From the NCBI GenBank assembly GCA_039720395.1, contig CM077820.1, positions 16,577,161 through 16,641,160 on the forward strand: a stretch of 64,000 bases of DNA, in the 5' to 3' direction. Both the position numbers and the translations under genes were made by a program. This stretch comes from Liquidambar formosana. Taxonomy: Eukaryota > Streptophyta > Magnoliopsida > Saxifragales > Altingiaceae. A model generated the notes under the pieces. That model worked only from the letters and a program-made list of their open reading frames with translations, made no database searches and was not told where the DNA came from. Position 1 is the stretch's first letter, and every line of letters begins with the position of its first letter. Positions 34,135-47,173 of the stretch are shown here, one piece after another.

Positions 34135-35365
34135 ATGTCTCTCCAAACATCATCTTCCGACGTGATCGCCGCCAGCGATGACCTCTTATCGGAAATCCTT
34201 CATCGTCTGCCCATCAAATCCATCCTCCAATTCAAATCCGTATCCAAACATTGGCTCTCTCTCATCTCCGATCCCCACTTCTCTCGTCGCCGCCTGAACC
34301 TTAACCCTAACCCCGTCGGCGGCCTTTTCTTGAGCCCATGGGGGACGGACTACTACGTCGAACGCACATTCGAATTCGTTCCTCTTGGGGACGACGAGTT
34401 TGGTCCCTCACGCTTTAGATCTCTCCCTTTTCTCGACGATAAGTCGGCTATTACGATTTCGCAGTCTTGCAATGGTTTATTGCTAATTTGTGGCTTTCGA
34501 GAGGGTAAGCATGAATTATATGTGTAATGTGTTTAATCCTACCACTATGCAATTCTCTCATCTTCCCGATCTGCTTCCCGAATTCGATGACTGTGAAAGG
34601 GCTAGTGTCATGGGTTTCAATTTAGCTTTTGATCCGTCGAAATCTCCTCATTACAAAGTTGTCTGTGTTCGACCTCGTGATTCATCGTTCAGTCATTACC
34701 GGATCGACATCTATTCATCCGAGACGGGTTCTTGGCGGGTCTCTGCCAATCCTTCCATTGAACGAGTTATTCTTAGATTCAATCATATTAGATTCAGTGA
34801 TGGGGTTTTTTGGAATGGTTCCATTCATTGGATAGGCCTTTTTAGGAGGACTTACTTTCGTTTCGACGTCGAGCAAGAGCGGCTTCAAGAAATGCCGATG
34901 CCCCCAATTCCTGATGGGTTGAAGGATGAATGGAGGGTCACGTATTTGGGGGAGTCTCGAGACCTTTTGCATCTTGTTGAGGTTTACGGTTGTACCATGA
35001 CGCAGTTTGATGTCTATGAGATGGAGAGGGACTACTCGGGGTGGTTTGTGAAGTATCGTGTCGACCTTGATACAGTCACGACTCTATTTCCTGAGATGAT
35101 TGTGAGCTATCATGAGTTCCCGGATTTGCGGTGCTATGAATTTCATGTGCTCTGTGTTGTTCGGGGAGAAACAGAGGAAGAGTCGTATATGGTGCTGCAC
35201 ATTCATGATAAGCTCATACGTTACAATCTCAAGGACAAGACTTGCAAGAAACTTTATGATTTGGCTCCTATTCATGTTGATAAACGCTGCCTTATGTATA
35301 CGGAAACTTTAAATTTCGGATGGTTTGAGGCTTATCAATATATTGAAAGTCTTTCTTGTGTTTGA
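34135..35365 (+). pseudogene. F-box protein with F-box-associated domain, one frameshift
   Basis: The best-preserved F-box copy. The ATG at 34135 is conserved with the other copies; the frame is open further upstream to 33955, but that part is repeat-derived. Residues about 12-55 are the F-box (DDLLSEILHRLPIKSI). The frame then stops at 34525-34527, because about 13 extra bases lie near 34508-34520 (ATGAATTATATGTGTAATG against TAAATTATATGTG in copies A and B). The remaining 280 or so codons are open in the next frame to TGA at 35363-35365. An intron is possible (GTAAGC at 34505), but no matching AG lies close by. Without the insertion the length would be typical for the family, about 400 residues. 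The role would be substrate receptor of an SCF ubiquitin ligase. Confidence 0.75.
34490..35365 (+). CDS. F-box-associated domain half of the frameshifted F-box gene
   Basis: An open frame of 291 residues. The first dozen are an accident of the frame overlap; similarity to the family starts at VFNPTTMQFSHLPDLLP. It holds the complete F-box-associated region: MGFNLAFDPSKSPHYKVVCV, IDIYSSETGSWRVS, VFWNGSIHWIG, RFDVEQERLQEMP, LGESRDLLHLVEVYG and the conserved end AYQYIESLSCV. This half is absent or deleted in the copies at 22091 and 27654. It overlaps the F-box half (ending 34527) by 38 bases in another frame. Alone it would lack the SKP1-binding F-box. Confidence 0.65.
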   Translation: MAFERVSMNYMCNVFNPTTMQFSHLPDLLPEFDDCERASVMGFNLAFDPSKSPHYKVVCVRPRDSSFSHYRIDIYSSETGSWRVSANPSIERVILRFNHIRFSDGVFWNGSIHWIGLFRRTYFRFDVEQERLQEMPMPPIPDGLKDEWRVTYLGESRDLLHLVEVYGCTMTQFDVYEMERDYSGWFVKYRVDLDTVTTLFPEMIVSYHEFPDLRCYEFHVLCVVRGETEEESYMVLHIHDKLIRYNLKDKTCKKLYDLAPIHVDKRCLMYTETLNFGWFEAYQYIESLSCV

Positions 35366-36577
35366 AGCAAGTTTTGTTGTAACAATGATGTAGAAAAGCA
35401 TATTCGGCATGCAATATGTCCCAACGTTGCCGGCGATGAGATCTCTGGGCACCTGGTTTAGCCTCTGCTGCTTTGGATGTACAATTAGCTTCAATCCGTA
35501 AGAGTTCTCATTTAATATTCTCAACTAGAAATTGTAGGCTGTCTAGATTTTTTATTTTTTTATTTTATTAAATGGATGTGATTTCTCTAAATTCTCTACT
35601 ATGCAGTCATTTCTTGTTGTATGGTAAAGAGATGTAGCTCTCGTTATATGGTCGATGTGAGTAATGTCCCCAGTTTTGAAGAACAAAATCCTCGTTAGAA
35701 GTCTTTATTTGAGGCTTAAAATTAAAGGATTAGGCTATGGGTTTAATAGTTGGGCTTGACTAGTGAGTACTTAGAGATGATTTTGAAAAAACCTTGAACA
35801 AATGAACAATACAGGGGTTGGGACTTGAGAGGCTGGAGTGAGTCTTCCATTTAACTGTGACACGGCCACGTGGTGTCACGGGCCATTAAGAGTCAAGTAA
35901 GGTGGGATTGTGGGATTAAAAAGTATTCTAACTATTCCACTTTACTTGGTTCTCATTGGCCGCCATGTCACGGTTACAAGTTTTTCTTGGAAGGTTGGGG
36001 ATGACTCTGCTATGCAAAAATGCACATCCACATGTGCACAGGCTCGGAGCTTTATGTGTGCTTATCAACTTATGAGAAGGCTAGGGTCAGACGCAACCCG
36101 CACCAAGCACTTCCAGTCCCCTCCTTTCCTCCTTCCTTCCTTTATTTATTTATTTATTTATTTATTTATGGGTAAATTACATACACCTCTTGTAGTCTTG
36201 TGTTATCTAATCACCCGTCCTTTACTCCTCTACTTTGAAAAATAATGTACACCCACCTCCCCTCTGTCAAATAATCATTACAGCTCATAACATTTTTTTT
36301 TTTTTGATAATAATTACAGCTCATAACATTTAAGGATGATATCATGCAAAAATAAACCCAAAATATCCATTCTCACTCTCTTGCAAGCACCATGACCACA
36401 ACTAAGCATCTATGCTCTCCCTGAAAAGGAAGAGTAAAGCTTCTATTTCTACTCTATTTCTATTTCATTACAAGATGCGTGGGATCACCCATGGGCAAGT
36501 TCAGTAAGATACCATAATTTTGAGCCCAACTGTTACAATCTGAAATGTCACCATTACTCAATTTTGTATGACCATAG
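35366..36577 (+). other. F-box 3' flank and repeat
   Basis: No gene. The flank is shared with the other copies (35400-35720) and with 61840-62600, including the segment around 35990-36110 (ATGCAAAAATGCACATCCA, ATGAGAAGGCT) that also follows the truncated copies near 23800-23900. (TTTA)n runs occur near 36140-36168. 36168-36577 holds GGGTAAATTACATACACC and later sequence, also shared with 62576-62968. Confidence 0.6.
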
Positions 36578-36888
36578 TTGTGAAGTATCGGTTTAAACTC
36601 AATACAGTTCTGACTCAATTTCCTGACATGATATTTGTGAGCTATGATGAGATCCTGGATTTGCGTTGCTATGAATTTCATATACTCTGTATTGAGGAAG
36701 AGTCATATGAATTTGGTGTTGCACATTCATGATAAGCTCATACGTTACAATCTTAGGATAAGACTTGCAAGAAACTTCATGATTTGGCACCTATTCGTGT
36801 TGATAGAGGTTACCTTTTTTATACAGTAACTTTGGTTTTTGGATGGTTTGCAGCTTATCAATATATTGACAGTCTTTGTTGTGTTTGA
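36578..36888 (+). pseudogene. F-box 3' fragment
   Basis: Similar to 35047-35365 of the better copy (TTGTGAAGTATCG .. GATTTGCGKTGCTATGAATTT .. CACATTCATGATAAGC .. TGA at 36886-36888). It has small indels: extra bases at GATATTTGTGAGC, loss of part of the CGGGGAGAAACAG region, and a changed frame after GGTGTTGC. The F-box and first part of the associated domain are absent. A sister fragment sits at 62969-63305. Confidence 0.8.
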
Positions 36889-37533
36889 AGCTAATTTTGT
36901 CATAAGAATGATGTACAAAAGCATGTTCGACATGCAATATTTAAGAAATTAGTCTTTGTATTATTTTAGATCATTCTCTTGGAATTTTTTTGTTCAGTAT
37001 TTTCTAATGGGTCAATTCTATTCCATTCTATTCTGTTCCGATTCCCCCAATTCCAACCATGTAAACGCACCCCTAAAGTTTTGTGTTTTTCTAGTAGGAT
37101 TTCAAGTTAGTATAGGCTTGCTTGCTAATATGTCCAAACGTTACCCATGATGGGATCACTGGCCTCCTGGTTTGCTTTGGATGTACAATTAGCTTCAATC
37201 TATAAGATATTTCATTTCATATTCTCAACTAAAATTGTAGGCTGAATAGATTTGTTAAATGGATTTGATTTCTCTAAATTCTCTACTATGCAGTCTTACT
37301 TGTATGCGGAGAACTCGCTCTTGTTATATGATTAATGTCCCCACTTTTGAAGAATATCCGGCCTCCTTAAAAGTGTTTATTTGATACTTGAGTTCCACTG
37401 TTACTAAATCTAAATCTCATGGCCGCTCACACAAGGTTTCATAGTCATCATGGGCATTGGATTTATCTAATCCATATAGGTTGTGAAGTCTTATATGGGC
37501 TTAAGATTTAACCAAAGGGCTTCCTCATTATCA
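36889..37533 (+). other. Flank of the F-box fragment
   Basis: No gene. The sequence aligns with 63306-63870 (TTAGTCTTTGTATTATTTTAG, GTAGGATTTCAAG, TGTCCCCACTTTTGAAG), so it belongs to the duplicated block. Confidence 0.55.
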
Positions 37534-37542
37534 AAAAAATTC

Positions 37543-37971
37543 GGAGGCTTTTATTGGCACCCAAAAATATGCTTTTTATCCCCCACTTATTTTACATTTT
37601 AAGATTTTTTGAAAAACATATATGGTTTTCGTAAAAACTGATCGCTTTTTCTATTAGAAAACAACTTTTTGGAAGAAAGTTTTTCAAAATCTATCGTTGT
37701 AGGCTTTTTAGTCATTTACGAGCAAATACTATAAATGGCAAAAAATTTTACTTAAACAATAAATTTTGAAAAAAATTTCTTCTGAAAAGTTACTCAAAAT
37801 AATATTTTCTAATGGATTACACGATCAGTTTTTATGAAAACTTTCTATATTTTTCATAAAACCTTAAAGTGTAAAATAAGCGGGGCATGAAAACCATATT
37901 TTTCATGAAATCTTAAAGTGTAAAATAAGTGGAGGATGAAAAGCAAGTCTTGGGGTGCCAATAGAGGCCCC
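37543..37971. mobile_element. Fold-back MITE, MULE-type
   Basis: 429 bp with ends GGAGGCTTTTATTGGCACCC and, inverted, GGGGCCTCTATTGGCACCCC. It is flanked by the exact 9-bp repeat AAAAAATTC (37534-37542 and 37972-37980). The interior is an imperfect palindrome (CTTATTTTACATTTTAAG.. and its inverse). Related fold-back sequences occur at 47400-47780 and 60106-60750. Confidence 0.8.
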
Positions 37972-37980
37972 AAAAAATTC

Positions 37981-38039
37981 CAAGGTTACGTTTTGGGCTT
38001 ATTTGATTCAAGTATAGGTGAAATGAGTGACATCTATTT

Positions 38040-38072
<33 letters not shown>

Positions 38073-38229
38073 TGACAATGAGAAGGGGGGAAAAAAATGA
38101 AAAAAAAAAGTGAAGAAAGATAAAGGCGTAGTTTAGATTCATAAGATCGGATCTTTTAATTTTACACAAAGTCACGAACACTTATATTTTTCCAATTTGA
38201 ATCCAAAAGTCAATCAATTAAACATGGAA
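37981..38229. other. Spacer with poly-T run
   Basis: No gene. A T run of about 29 bases lies near 38042-38070, then A-rich sequence. Confidence 0.4.
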
Positions 38230-38560
38230 GCAACATTTAACATTGGTAACGATCAGAGATTGATTGGTGTAATTGTTATTGAATTGAGAGATAACCAAAG
38301 GTCCCAGATGGGTACGCTAGCTCTACAACTAATCTTGGCATTTGTTCAGGTGCTTCTGCAGAGCACGAATCTATCTAGCTACCAGGCATGGACTCATCTT
38401 GGCTTGGGATAAAAGGCATCTCAAGGTCATCTGTGAAAATTCATGCCAAGGCTACGATTTTGCAATCTGGTAAATCAAATTGTGATCCTAGTGGACCTCT
38501 TCTAGAATATATAGTATCGAACTTTAGTTCAAGTCTCCCCTTACAAGAGGCTACAAGTCC
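38230..38560 (+). pseudogene. Decayed RNase H-like (RVT_3) fragment
   Basis: Three plus-strand frames together resemble the RNase H-like domain associated with plant non-LTR reverse transcriptases: an IELRDNQ-like start, then LILAFVQ in one frame, and LGWDKRHLKVICEN in another near 38400-38440. Each frame is short and interrupted. A weaker, similar relic lies at 18960-19090. Assignment is tentative. Confidence 0.35.
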
Positions 38561-38832
38561 ACTCAGCTCACACTCTTTTAACTGTTCACTATTGTCTAAC
38601 ACATACAAGCTCATCTTGACCTTGACGTATGAAAACACCCGATTATCGAAGAATATTTCTAATCTTTCCACATTCTAAGTTATGTACATAATCCAGCCCT
38701 TAAGGTAAGTTTTCCGTATGTGATAGGCTGAAAGATGACACACCAACAGCCGATAATAACAATGATTATATAGAAACTGATTTTAAACATTCTAATCCTC
38801 TCTGTGTCTAGAGAAGAAACTACTAACTAGAA

Positions 38833-40796
<1,964 letters not shown>

Positions 40797-41063
40797 CTGC
40801 AACACACAAAAATTGTAATTGACAATTTGACAAAATAGAAAAAAGCATAAGGGAAGGCATATAGATTTTGGGTTCAACTCTCACTAATTCCCCTCAGGGT
40901 CACTTTTAAGGACTTTGTCTTACAATCGTCCGGTGCATGTAGCTAGGACGGGGGGATTGCATGTGTTCAGGAGATTAGTCGGATGCAAAACATTTGAAAC
41001 TTCCTGATATATAAAAAATAAAAATGAAAATTGAATGGTTTGCCAATGAGATCGATCATATAC

Positions 41064-41197
41064 CTCTATCTTCTCGCTTCGTTCTCCATATGTAGAAAAT
41101 GCAAGAACCCAACAATGCTACCATTAGAAACGCCGATACACTTGTGCCGATGGCAAGCCATGGAGCTTTCCTTCCTTCCCCTCCTTTCTCAAAACAA
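41064..41197 (-). CDS. Exon 2: transmembrane segment of the receptor kinase
   Basis: Encodes APWLAIGTSVSAFLMVALL and continues through GSCIFYIW to the basic stop-transfer RTKRED. The donor GTATAT follows at 41063. The acceptor is placed at about 41197 from an AG, but a nearby AG is possible. The short relic at 15160-15329 is a duplicate of this exon. Confidence 0.7.
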
Positions 41198-41706
41198 ATT
41201 GTTTTCTTTTATTTCATTATCAAATTAATGACCATAGGAACTATATCAAACTACATTTCTTTTAAAATTTTATAATCATTATAATAATGGTAAATAATAG
41301 AAAGAAAAACAACTTTTGACAAGATTTTGTAATTTTGGGTCATTATTACTCACATTAAAAATATAAAACTTATACAGTGAATACAGTCCCTTTTTCTTCA
41401 AGTTGACCTAATGCAAGTTTGCGTAGATTCACTTTCCAAACCTCTATATATGACTCATATTTTACGAAATCAACTATTGGATTAGATAGCCTTCTCATAC
41501 AAGCAATGCATGCCAAAAGTCAAGTTAGTCCAAGACTGATTGTAATTCGATCGACTTGTATCTTCTAATCATTGACAATCGCTCATTTATCAACATTTAT
41601 GGATGAAGTAGCTCTTAATTTCTGATCAATTTGATTTTTGACATGCATGCCCTTTATATGAAGCAGATTTAATCCAATAGTTGGTTTTGCAAAATTTGAG
41701 TCACAG

Positions 41707-42179
41707 TGTAATACCTCGGGATCTCACATCGCCTAGCTAAAACAAGTTAGTGCACTATATAAGTAGACTTCGCTCCCTAACTAGTATGACACGTTTTAAA
41801 GCTGTGAGGGGTAATCCAAAGTGGACAATATCATGCTAGTGATGAGGTGGGGTGTGCGTTACAATTCGTATCAAAGTTGGACCTATCTTGCGGTGTGTGG
41901 GCCACATTGGGACAGACTGCGCACCCTTAGTGCATTCAGCCTTGTGGACGTTGGCTTTGGACGATGGCAATAGCGTGGTGGATACCATTGACCCCACGAA
42001 GATGTGTGGTCTTATGGGGGGATGAATGTACTACCCAAGATCCCACATCGCCTCGCTAGAACAAGTGACTATGATATATATGGACTTCACTCCCCATCTA
42101 GTATGATATTGCATTTTAAAGCCGTGAAAGTAACCCAAAGCGGAAAATATCATGCTAGTGGTAGGGGCGGGGCATTACA
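41707..42179 (+). mobile_element. Terminal-repeat retrotransposon in miniature (TRIM) in intron 1
   Basis: Two direct repeats of about 155 bp, 41707-41863 (TGTAATACCTCGGGATC .. GTTACA) and 42027-42179 (TGTACTACCCAAGATC .. ATTACA), flank a 163-bp interior. A methionine-tRNA-like primer site (TCGTATCAAAGTTGG, about 41866-41880) follows the first repeat, and a G-run (GGGGGGATGAA) precedes the second. It has no coding capacity. Flanking target duplication is poor (CACAG and CACGT). Confidence 0.75.
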
Positions 42180-42447
42180 CACGTGTAGAGTTTTGGAAGA
42201 TGATCTTACACAAAGTTGCTTTAGGTAATTAATCTCAAGAGAAAGGGAATGATGGTGAATAATAGTAAGATATATATAGTAAGATATATATATATATATA
42301 GTCTTTTTACTATGAAGTATTAATCCTAATGCCATTAAATTATACCTGATGTGTTAACTAGCTGTTCAAAAGAATGAATGGTGAGATTGTGGTTACCTTA
42401 TGCAAGTTGCATCAGGTGCATTTTATAGTAAAAGTGTAAAAGAACTG

Positions 42448-42451
<4 letters not shown>

Positions 42452-42486
<35 letters not shown>
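42452..42486. repeat. (AT)n microsatellite in intron 1
   Basis: About 17 AT units. Shorter (TC)n(TA)n and (TA)n runs follow at 43198-43231 and 43324-43349 in the same intron. Confidence 0.9.
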
Positions 42487-42489
<3 letters not shown>

Positions 42490-42654
42490 CTGATTAGGTC
42501 AACATCTGTTGATATAAATTACATCCGCATCATGCATTGGCCTAAGGTACCTCCTAACCAACTAATGCACGAGAAACAATCCCCAATGCAAGTGTTGATA
42601 TAAGTTACATGAATACGTGCTCCCTAATCATCACCCTATATGTAGATATATATA

Positions 42655-42798
42655 TATGGTTGATCATGTGCAAGATATCCCTGAATATCCCATTTGATCA
42701 TGGTTGTTCGTGAATGACATGCGCGAGTAAAGCGTGTCGCTCATAAACAGCTGTGATCAAACAAGATATCTGGGATATCCTGCACATGATTAAAGCTG
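42655..42798. repeat. Fold-back element of about 140 bp in intron 1
   Basis: The left arm ATCATGTGCAAGATATCCC and the inverted right arm ATCATGTGCAGGATATCCC continue as matching arms of about 45 bp, with a loop near 42710-42745. TATATATA tracts bound it on both sides. It is a small MITE or a hairpin-forming repeat with no coding capacity. Confidence 0.6.
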
Positions 42799-43195
42799 TA
42801 TCTATATATATCATTTCATCTATAAATGTGAGATTTTTATTGATTAAAAATATAAGTTTTTTGATCGGATGGCTACGTGCATAAGCTTTTTTGAAGTAGG
42901 CTTTGTTGTTGAGTAAAGTGAGCATACTACCTGCATAAGCTTTTTTTAACTACAAAAACGATTCCCAACTCTATTGGGATGTTGGGATGTCAAATTCTCT
43001 TTGATGCTTCTACTCCTTCTTTTAACCAAACAAAAAAACCTACAAAAACAATTCCTTCCCTTTATGGATGAAGTGAATCTTGGATTGGCTTATTTTTGGC
43101 ATGCATGGTTTACATAGGGAGACTATTAATTCAACAATGGGTTTTCAAAAATGTTCATAGATGGAGTTATAAAAACTTGTGTCCACGGATTCTAA

Positions 43196-43231
<36 letters not shown>

Positions 43232-43893
43232 CAACACCATGCATAGGGGTTATACTCTATGCATTAGCCCAATGTTCATGTTGATATAAGTTATATCAGC
43301 ACGTGCTCAACTGACCATCATTAGATATATATATATATATATATATATTACTCTTGTAGCTCTATTTTGTTTGATTACTTTTCTATTTTACGATGTCCAA
43401 AAATACTTAATCGTTGTCAAAAGTAAAAAATAAAAAATTACTTTACAAAAATTACCTTTACTATTTTTGTATTTCTTTCTCTTGAAATTTCTTTTAGAGG
43501 GTAATGCTGGAAAATTAAAGTTAAATAGATGACATAAAAATGCAATAAATATCTCTCGTTAATATGTGTGCATAGTCAAGGATAGGTTATTTTTGCTACT
43601 TTCATAAATTCTTTGAACTTTCTTATATTACCCTCTGTTATTTCAAGAATTACTTTCAAAATGAAACCAAATCCCTAGTGAAGGGAAGATTATTTTAGAA
43701 ACAAAAAGTTTAATAGGTAACAAGTCAACGCATTAATGCCTTACTGTTTTGTCAAAAATACCTATATTTAATTGTAGGACAAAGAGAGTAATCATTCAAC
43801 TATCAGTCGGACCAGCAAACATGCCCCACATAAATTAGTCAGAATTGTTGAACAATTCTCATAATTAAATGAAGAGTCGATAACTGTAAGTAC

Positions 43894-44687
43894 CTCCGGT
43901 GCTTGGCGCGGGAGCGGCAGGAGGAAGAAGTCCTGGTGTAGGCGTTGGTACCATGGGTGTCACGGTCACGTTGTAGAACGGATACAATTCGTACCTGACG
44001 TTACAACTTGGAAGCAGAAGCCTCCCACCTTGCTTTCCGATGCAGCAGTCTGGAATTCTAGGAATAGCTCTTGTAAGACATTTACTGCAATCAGCGATGG
44101 TTAAATCTGGCGTGCACTGCGCGAGGGTGTACAACGTTTGGCTCTTTAGCCGCAAACTTCTTACCCGTGGATTGGTCATTCACAGCTCGGTTGGCTAAGT
44201 CGTACAACGTTTCCTCCAAAAACGGATTGAAGCGTTCTTGCTCCGTGATATTCTGCGTATTTAGCAAAGCTACCGAGGGCCTGTCAACCAAAGTGGAGAA
44301 GATTGACTGGTTGGAGTAACGTAACATGCACTCATCATACCAAGTAATGGCCACTTTCTCCTTAGTGCACCGCTGCACTATCTCTCTACTTGCAGTTGCC
44401 ACACAATCTTGACAGACACCGGGTGTAACATCTCCTCAGCAGAGAAAGAGGCCGTAAACTATGTGGCCGACTGTGGTGTTGTAGAATCCGTTATCACGGG
44501 TAGCATTAGAAGTGAGAGAAGAGAGGAGGACACCGAGATTTGTTTGATAGGTACTATTTTGAGTGTAGGTGGATGTGTTTGTACAAAAATGATAAAGGTA
44601 AGTCGGAGCAGCTTCACTGATAACGCTGGACAAACCAAGATTGAAAAGAGACACAAGGGTCATACAGACATGGAAGGAAGGCATCAT
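43894..44687 (-). pseudogene. Exon 1: signal peptide and two DUF26 domains, with stop and frameshift
   Basis: The ATG at 44687 begins a hydrophobic signal peptide (MTLVSLFNLGLSSVISEA), followed by TYLYHFC, the usual start of a DUF26 ectodomain. The first C-X8-C-X2-C motif is interrupted directly after its first cysteine by TGA at 44438-44436; the frame then continues unchanged (GVCQDCVATASREIVQRC). A frameshift follows between about 44180 and 44140, after GKKFAAKE. The second DUF26 then reads in another frame, with an intact C-X8-C-X2-C (QCTPDLTIADCSKCL). The exon ends in a proline-rich stretch and a GT donor at 43893. Confidence 0.8.
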
Positions 44688-46194
44688 GAACCTCTAACTT
44701 CCTTTCACTTTGCGAACGTGGGAAGGGTTTTATCAGTCAGATACCGATGAGATAAGAAGAGGGAATGAGTGGCGCACTTGCGAGGCTTTGCCGGGTCAAC
44801 ATTGGGCTCTAGAGTCAAGTCAATCAAGCAAAGTGCTTTGATTTTTTTTTACCTCCACAGGGATCGAGAGGAAAGTTCAGAGAACCTTCAATGGAGGTGT
44901 GGAAAATCACGGGGGGGAGTAATGATACTGATGGGGGACAGAAGTGAAAGAGTGACGCCAGTAGTAAAATCAGGGTCGTCACTTTGTATGCGTGTTTATC
45001 CGGAGGGCCTATTAATTTCCACATCATTTTTCACTGTATTCACTCATCTTCCTCGCTTATTTTCGCATTTTTGGTGTGGAGCAGTGGAAGCAATCAAGGA
45101 AAAAAAAAGTTTGAAAATAAGCCCTCCCTGAGTCCCTGGCTTGTTTTTCTTTTGCAATAATAGCTGGAGGAGCAACCTTTGTCATGCCTGATCTCTTAAC
45201 ACGTTCAAATAATGATGATATGAGACATTTTCAATAAGGCCGGATGATTTAATTTTTGGGGGAGAACCTATTTTTCTACTATTTTTTTTCTTTATTTTTG
45301 GATTGTGTCATACAATGTGTGAAAATAAGCCATTAAGAGGTGTGGAAATAAATGTAAAAACTAAAAGTTTTTACATAGATAAAAACTGGTCAATCCAGGT
45401 TTGAATTCGATAACATATGAATGCCCTGTCCCAAATTATTCTTAACTAAATTATTCCTTCATCATTATTCTTTCTCGTGCTCTACGTCATCTTGGGATTC
45501 ATTTTTTTGAAACAACTCTTCTCCCTTGCATGTATACCCCACCTATAATTTTCAATAGGCTTTAATTTGGATGGACATCGTGTCAAAAAAATTGTTAGAT
45601 GTACAACTGAAATTAAATAGCTTGAGTCAAAACTCTGTGAATTGGTGGTAACCCACAGATTAAAGAGTTGGTGGCAACCCACAGATTAAAGAGTTGATCT
45701 AATCATCCAATCCGGCCATAACATACCTTAATGGATTAAGTAGGAAGATAGAAGATTCCAATAGAAAACCAATTATTAGATTTTGATTTTATAAGATGAA
45801 GATAAAATCAAAATATTTTTACTATTGGAAGTGATGTTGCTGTTTAGTGTAGTAAGGATATATTGGCTTGCTAGTGTTACAATTATTTTTTTATTTTTGG
45901 ATCAGCAACAATTAAAAGTTCAAAAGTATTTTAAAGTATGAAAATATGGATTACGTCAAATTCATTAACTATACATTGACTTTTTAAAAAATAAATTCTT
46001 CTTCTTCTTCTTCTTCTTCTTCTTTTTATTTTTTATTTATTTATTTATTATTATTATTATTATTTTTTTGAACTTTGTAGTTTGTATAGCAGAAGAGAGA
46101 TTTTTTTTTAAGTTATGTATGTTTGTGCATCTATTATACAGGTATCTATGTTATTATATAAAGAGCAGTACACAGATGTGGCATAGCTTTGAGG
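44688..46194. other. Upstream region of the receptor kinase, no gene
   Basis: This is the promoter side of the receptor kinase. I see no clear TATA box near the start. 45630-45700 has a short direct repeat (GTGGTAACCCACAGATTAAAGAGTT and variant). A (CTT)n run lies at about 46000-46023. Small open frames (44769-45131, 44824-45027) show no known domain. Confidence 0.4.
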
Positions 46195-46925
46195 TAGGGG
46201 TGCTCATCGGTAGTGTCTAATTGGATTTGGGGTTTACTCACAATCTATCCACAGATAATCAAGTGAACATAAATTTCACTCACTTCTGCCCACTTGATCG
46301 GGCGATTTCAACCCATACATGACATCGGATTTACGAGAGGGTTGCGAGTGGATTGTGGGATTAGGCTTCAGTTGGGCCTTGCTTTATATTTTTTAAATTT
46401 GTCCATAATATTTTGATTTAGTAGGCGGTCTTTCAATCTTATATAATTGTACCATTTCAATTATATATACTCTTTGGGTAAAAGCAAACATGCCACACAA
46501 AATAACAATTAACTTGAAAAAAATATAAAATTAAACAAGCATAAATTAGAAACAAAAAGATACAAGCCTGAATGATCGAACAATATGCAAAAAACTGATT
46601 AAATATGATTACACCGAATTATATACTGTTCAACATTATGAACAATATGATCTAGACTATTTGTCATACTAGTTGTAAGGGAGCAGAAAAGGAGAAGAGA
46701 GTTAATGTCTAATCTTATCAAGTATTGAAACACATGCGGGCGAGCGGGTTAAGGTCAAGTTTTATCTTTTAGCTAGAACCATCAACCACCCATGAAATCA
46801 CAAAAAAATAAAATCCTGAACCACTATCCACCCACCCTATCAATTGAATCCACCCGTATGTCATTAGGTGGGGTTGGATTGGGCGGATATATATGTCAGG
46901 TCATGTGGGTTTATGAGCACCCCTA
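46195..46925. mobile_element. Non-autonomous hAT-like element
   Basis: 731 bp with inverted ends TAGGGGTGCTCAT, flanked by 8-bp repeats CTTTGAGG (46187-46194) and CTTTTAGG (46926-46933), one mismatch. Subterminal regions repeat GGATTTGGGG/GGGTTGGATTGGG-like and CACCC motifs, as is common in hAT elements. No transposase frame. Confidence 0.7.
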
Positions 46926-46933
46926 CTTTTAGG

Positions 46934-47129
46934 TCTACTTTTTCTCATTTTATATTTTCATTAACCGTGACCTTTTTTCTAAATTAACATGACACATTAA
47001 AATTAATTTGAAATTGAACTTCAAATCAAATTAAAATCAAGATTTCTCAAGTTTAAATTCCCATAGATCATCCATCATTCATTTTCCACCGCAACTCAAA
47101 TTTTTATAATGACCTAATGTTTCATGTTT

Positions 47130-47173
<44 letters not shown>

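Noticed and set aside
44409..45131. Plus-strand open frames over the receptor-kinase first exon and upstream
   Set aside because: The first is antisense to the DUF26 exon; the second has no recognisable motif.
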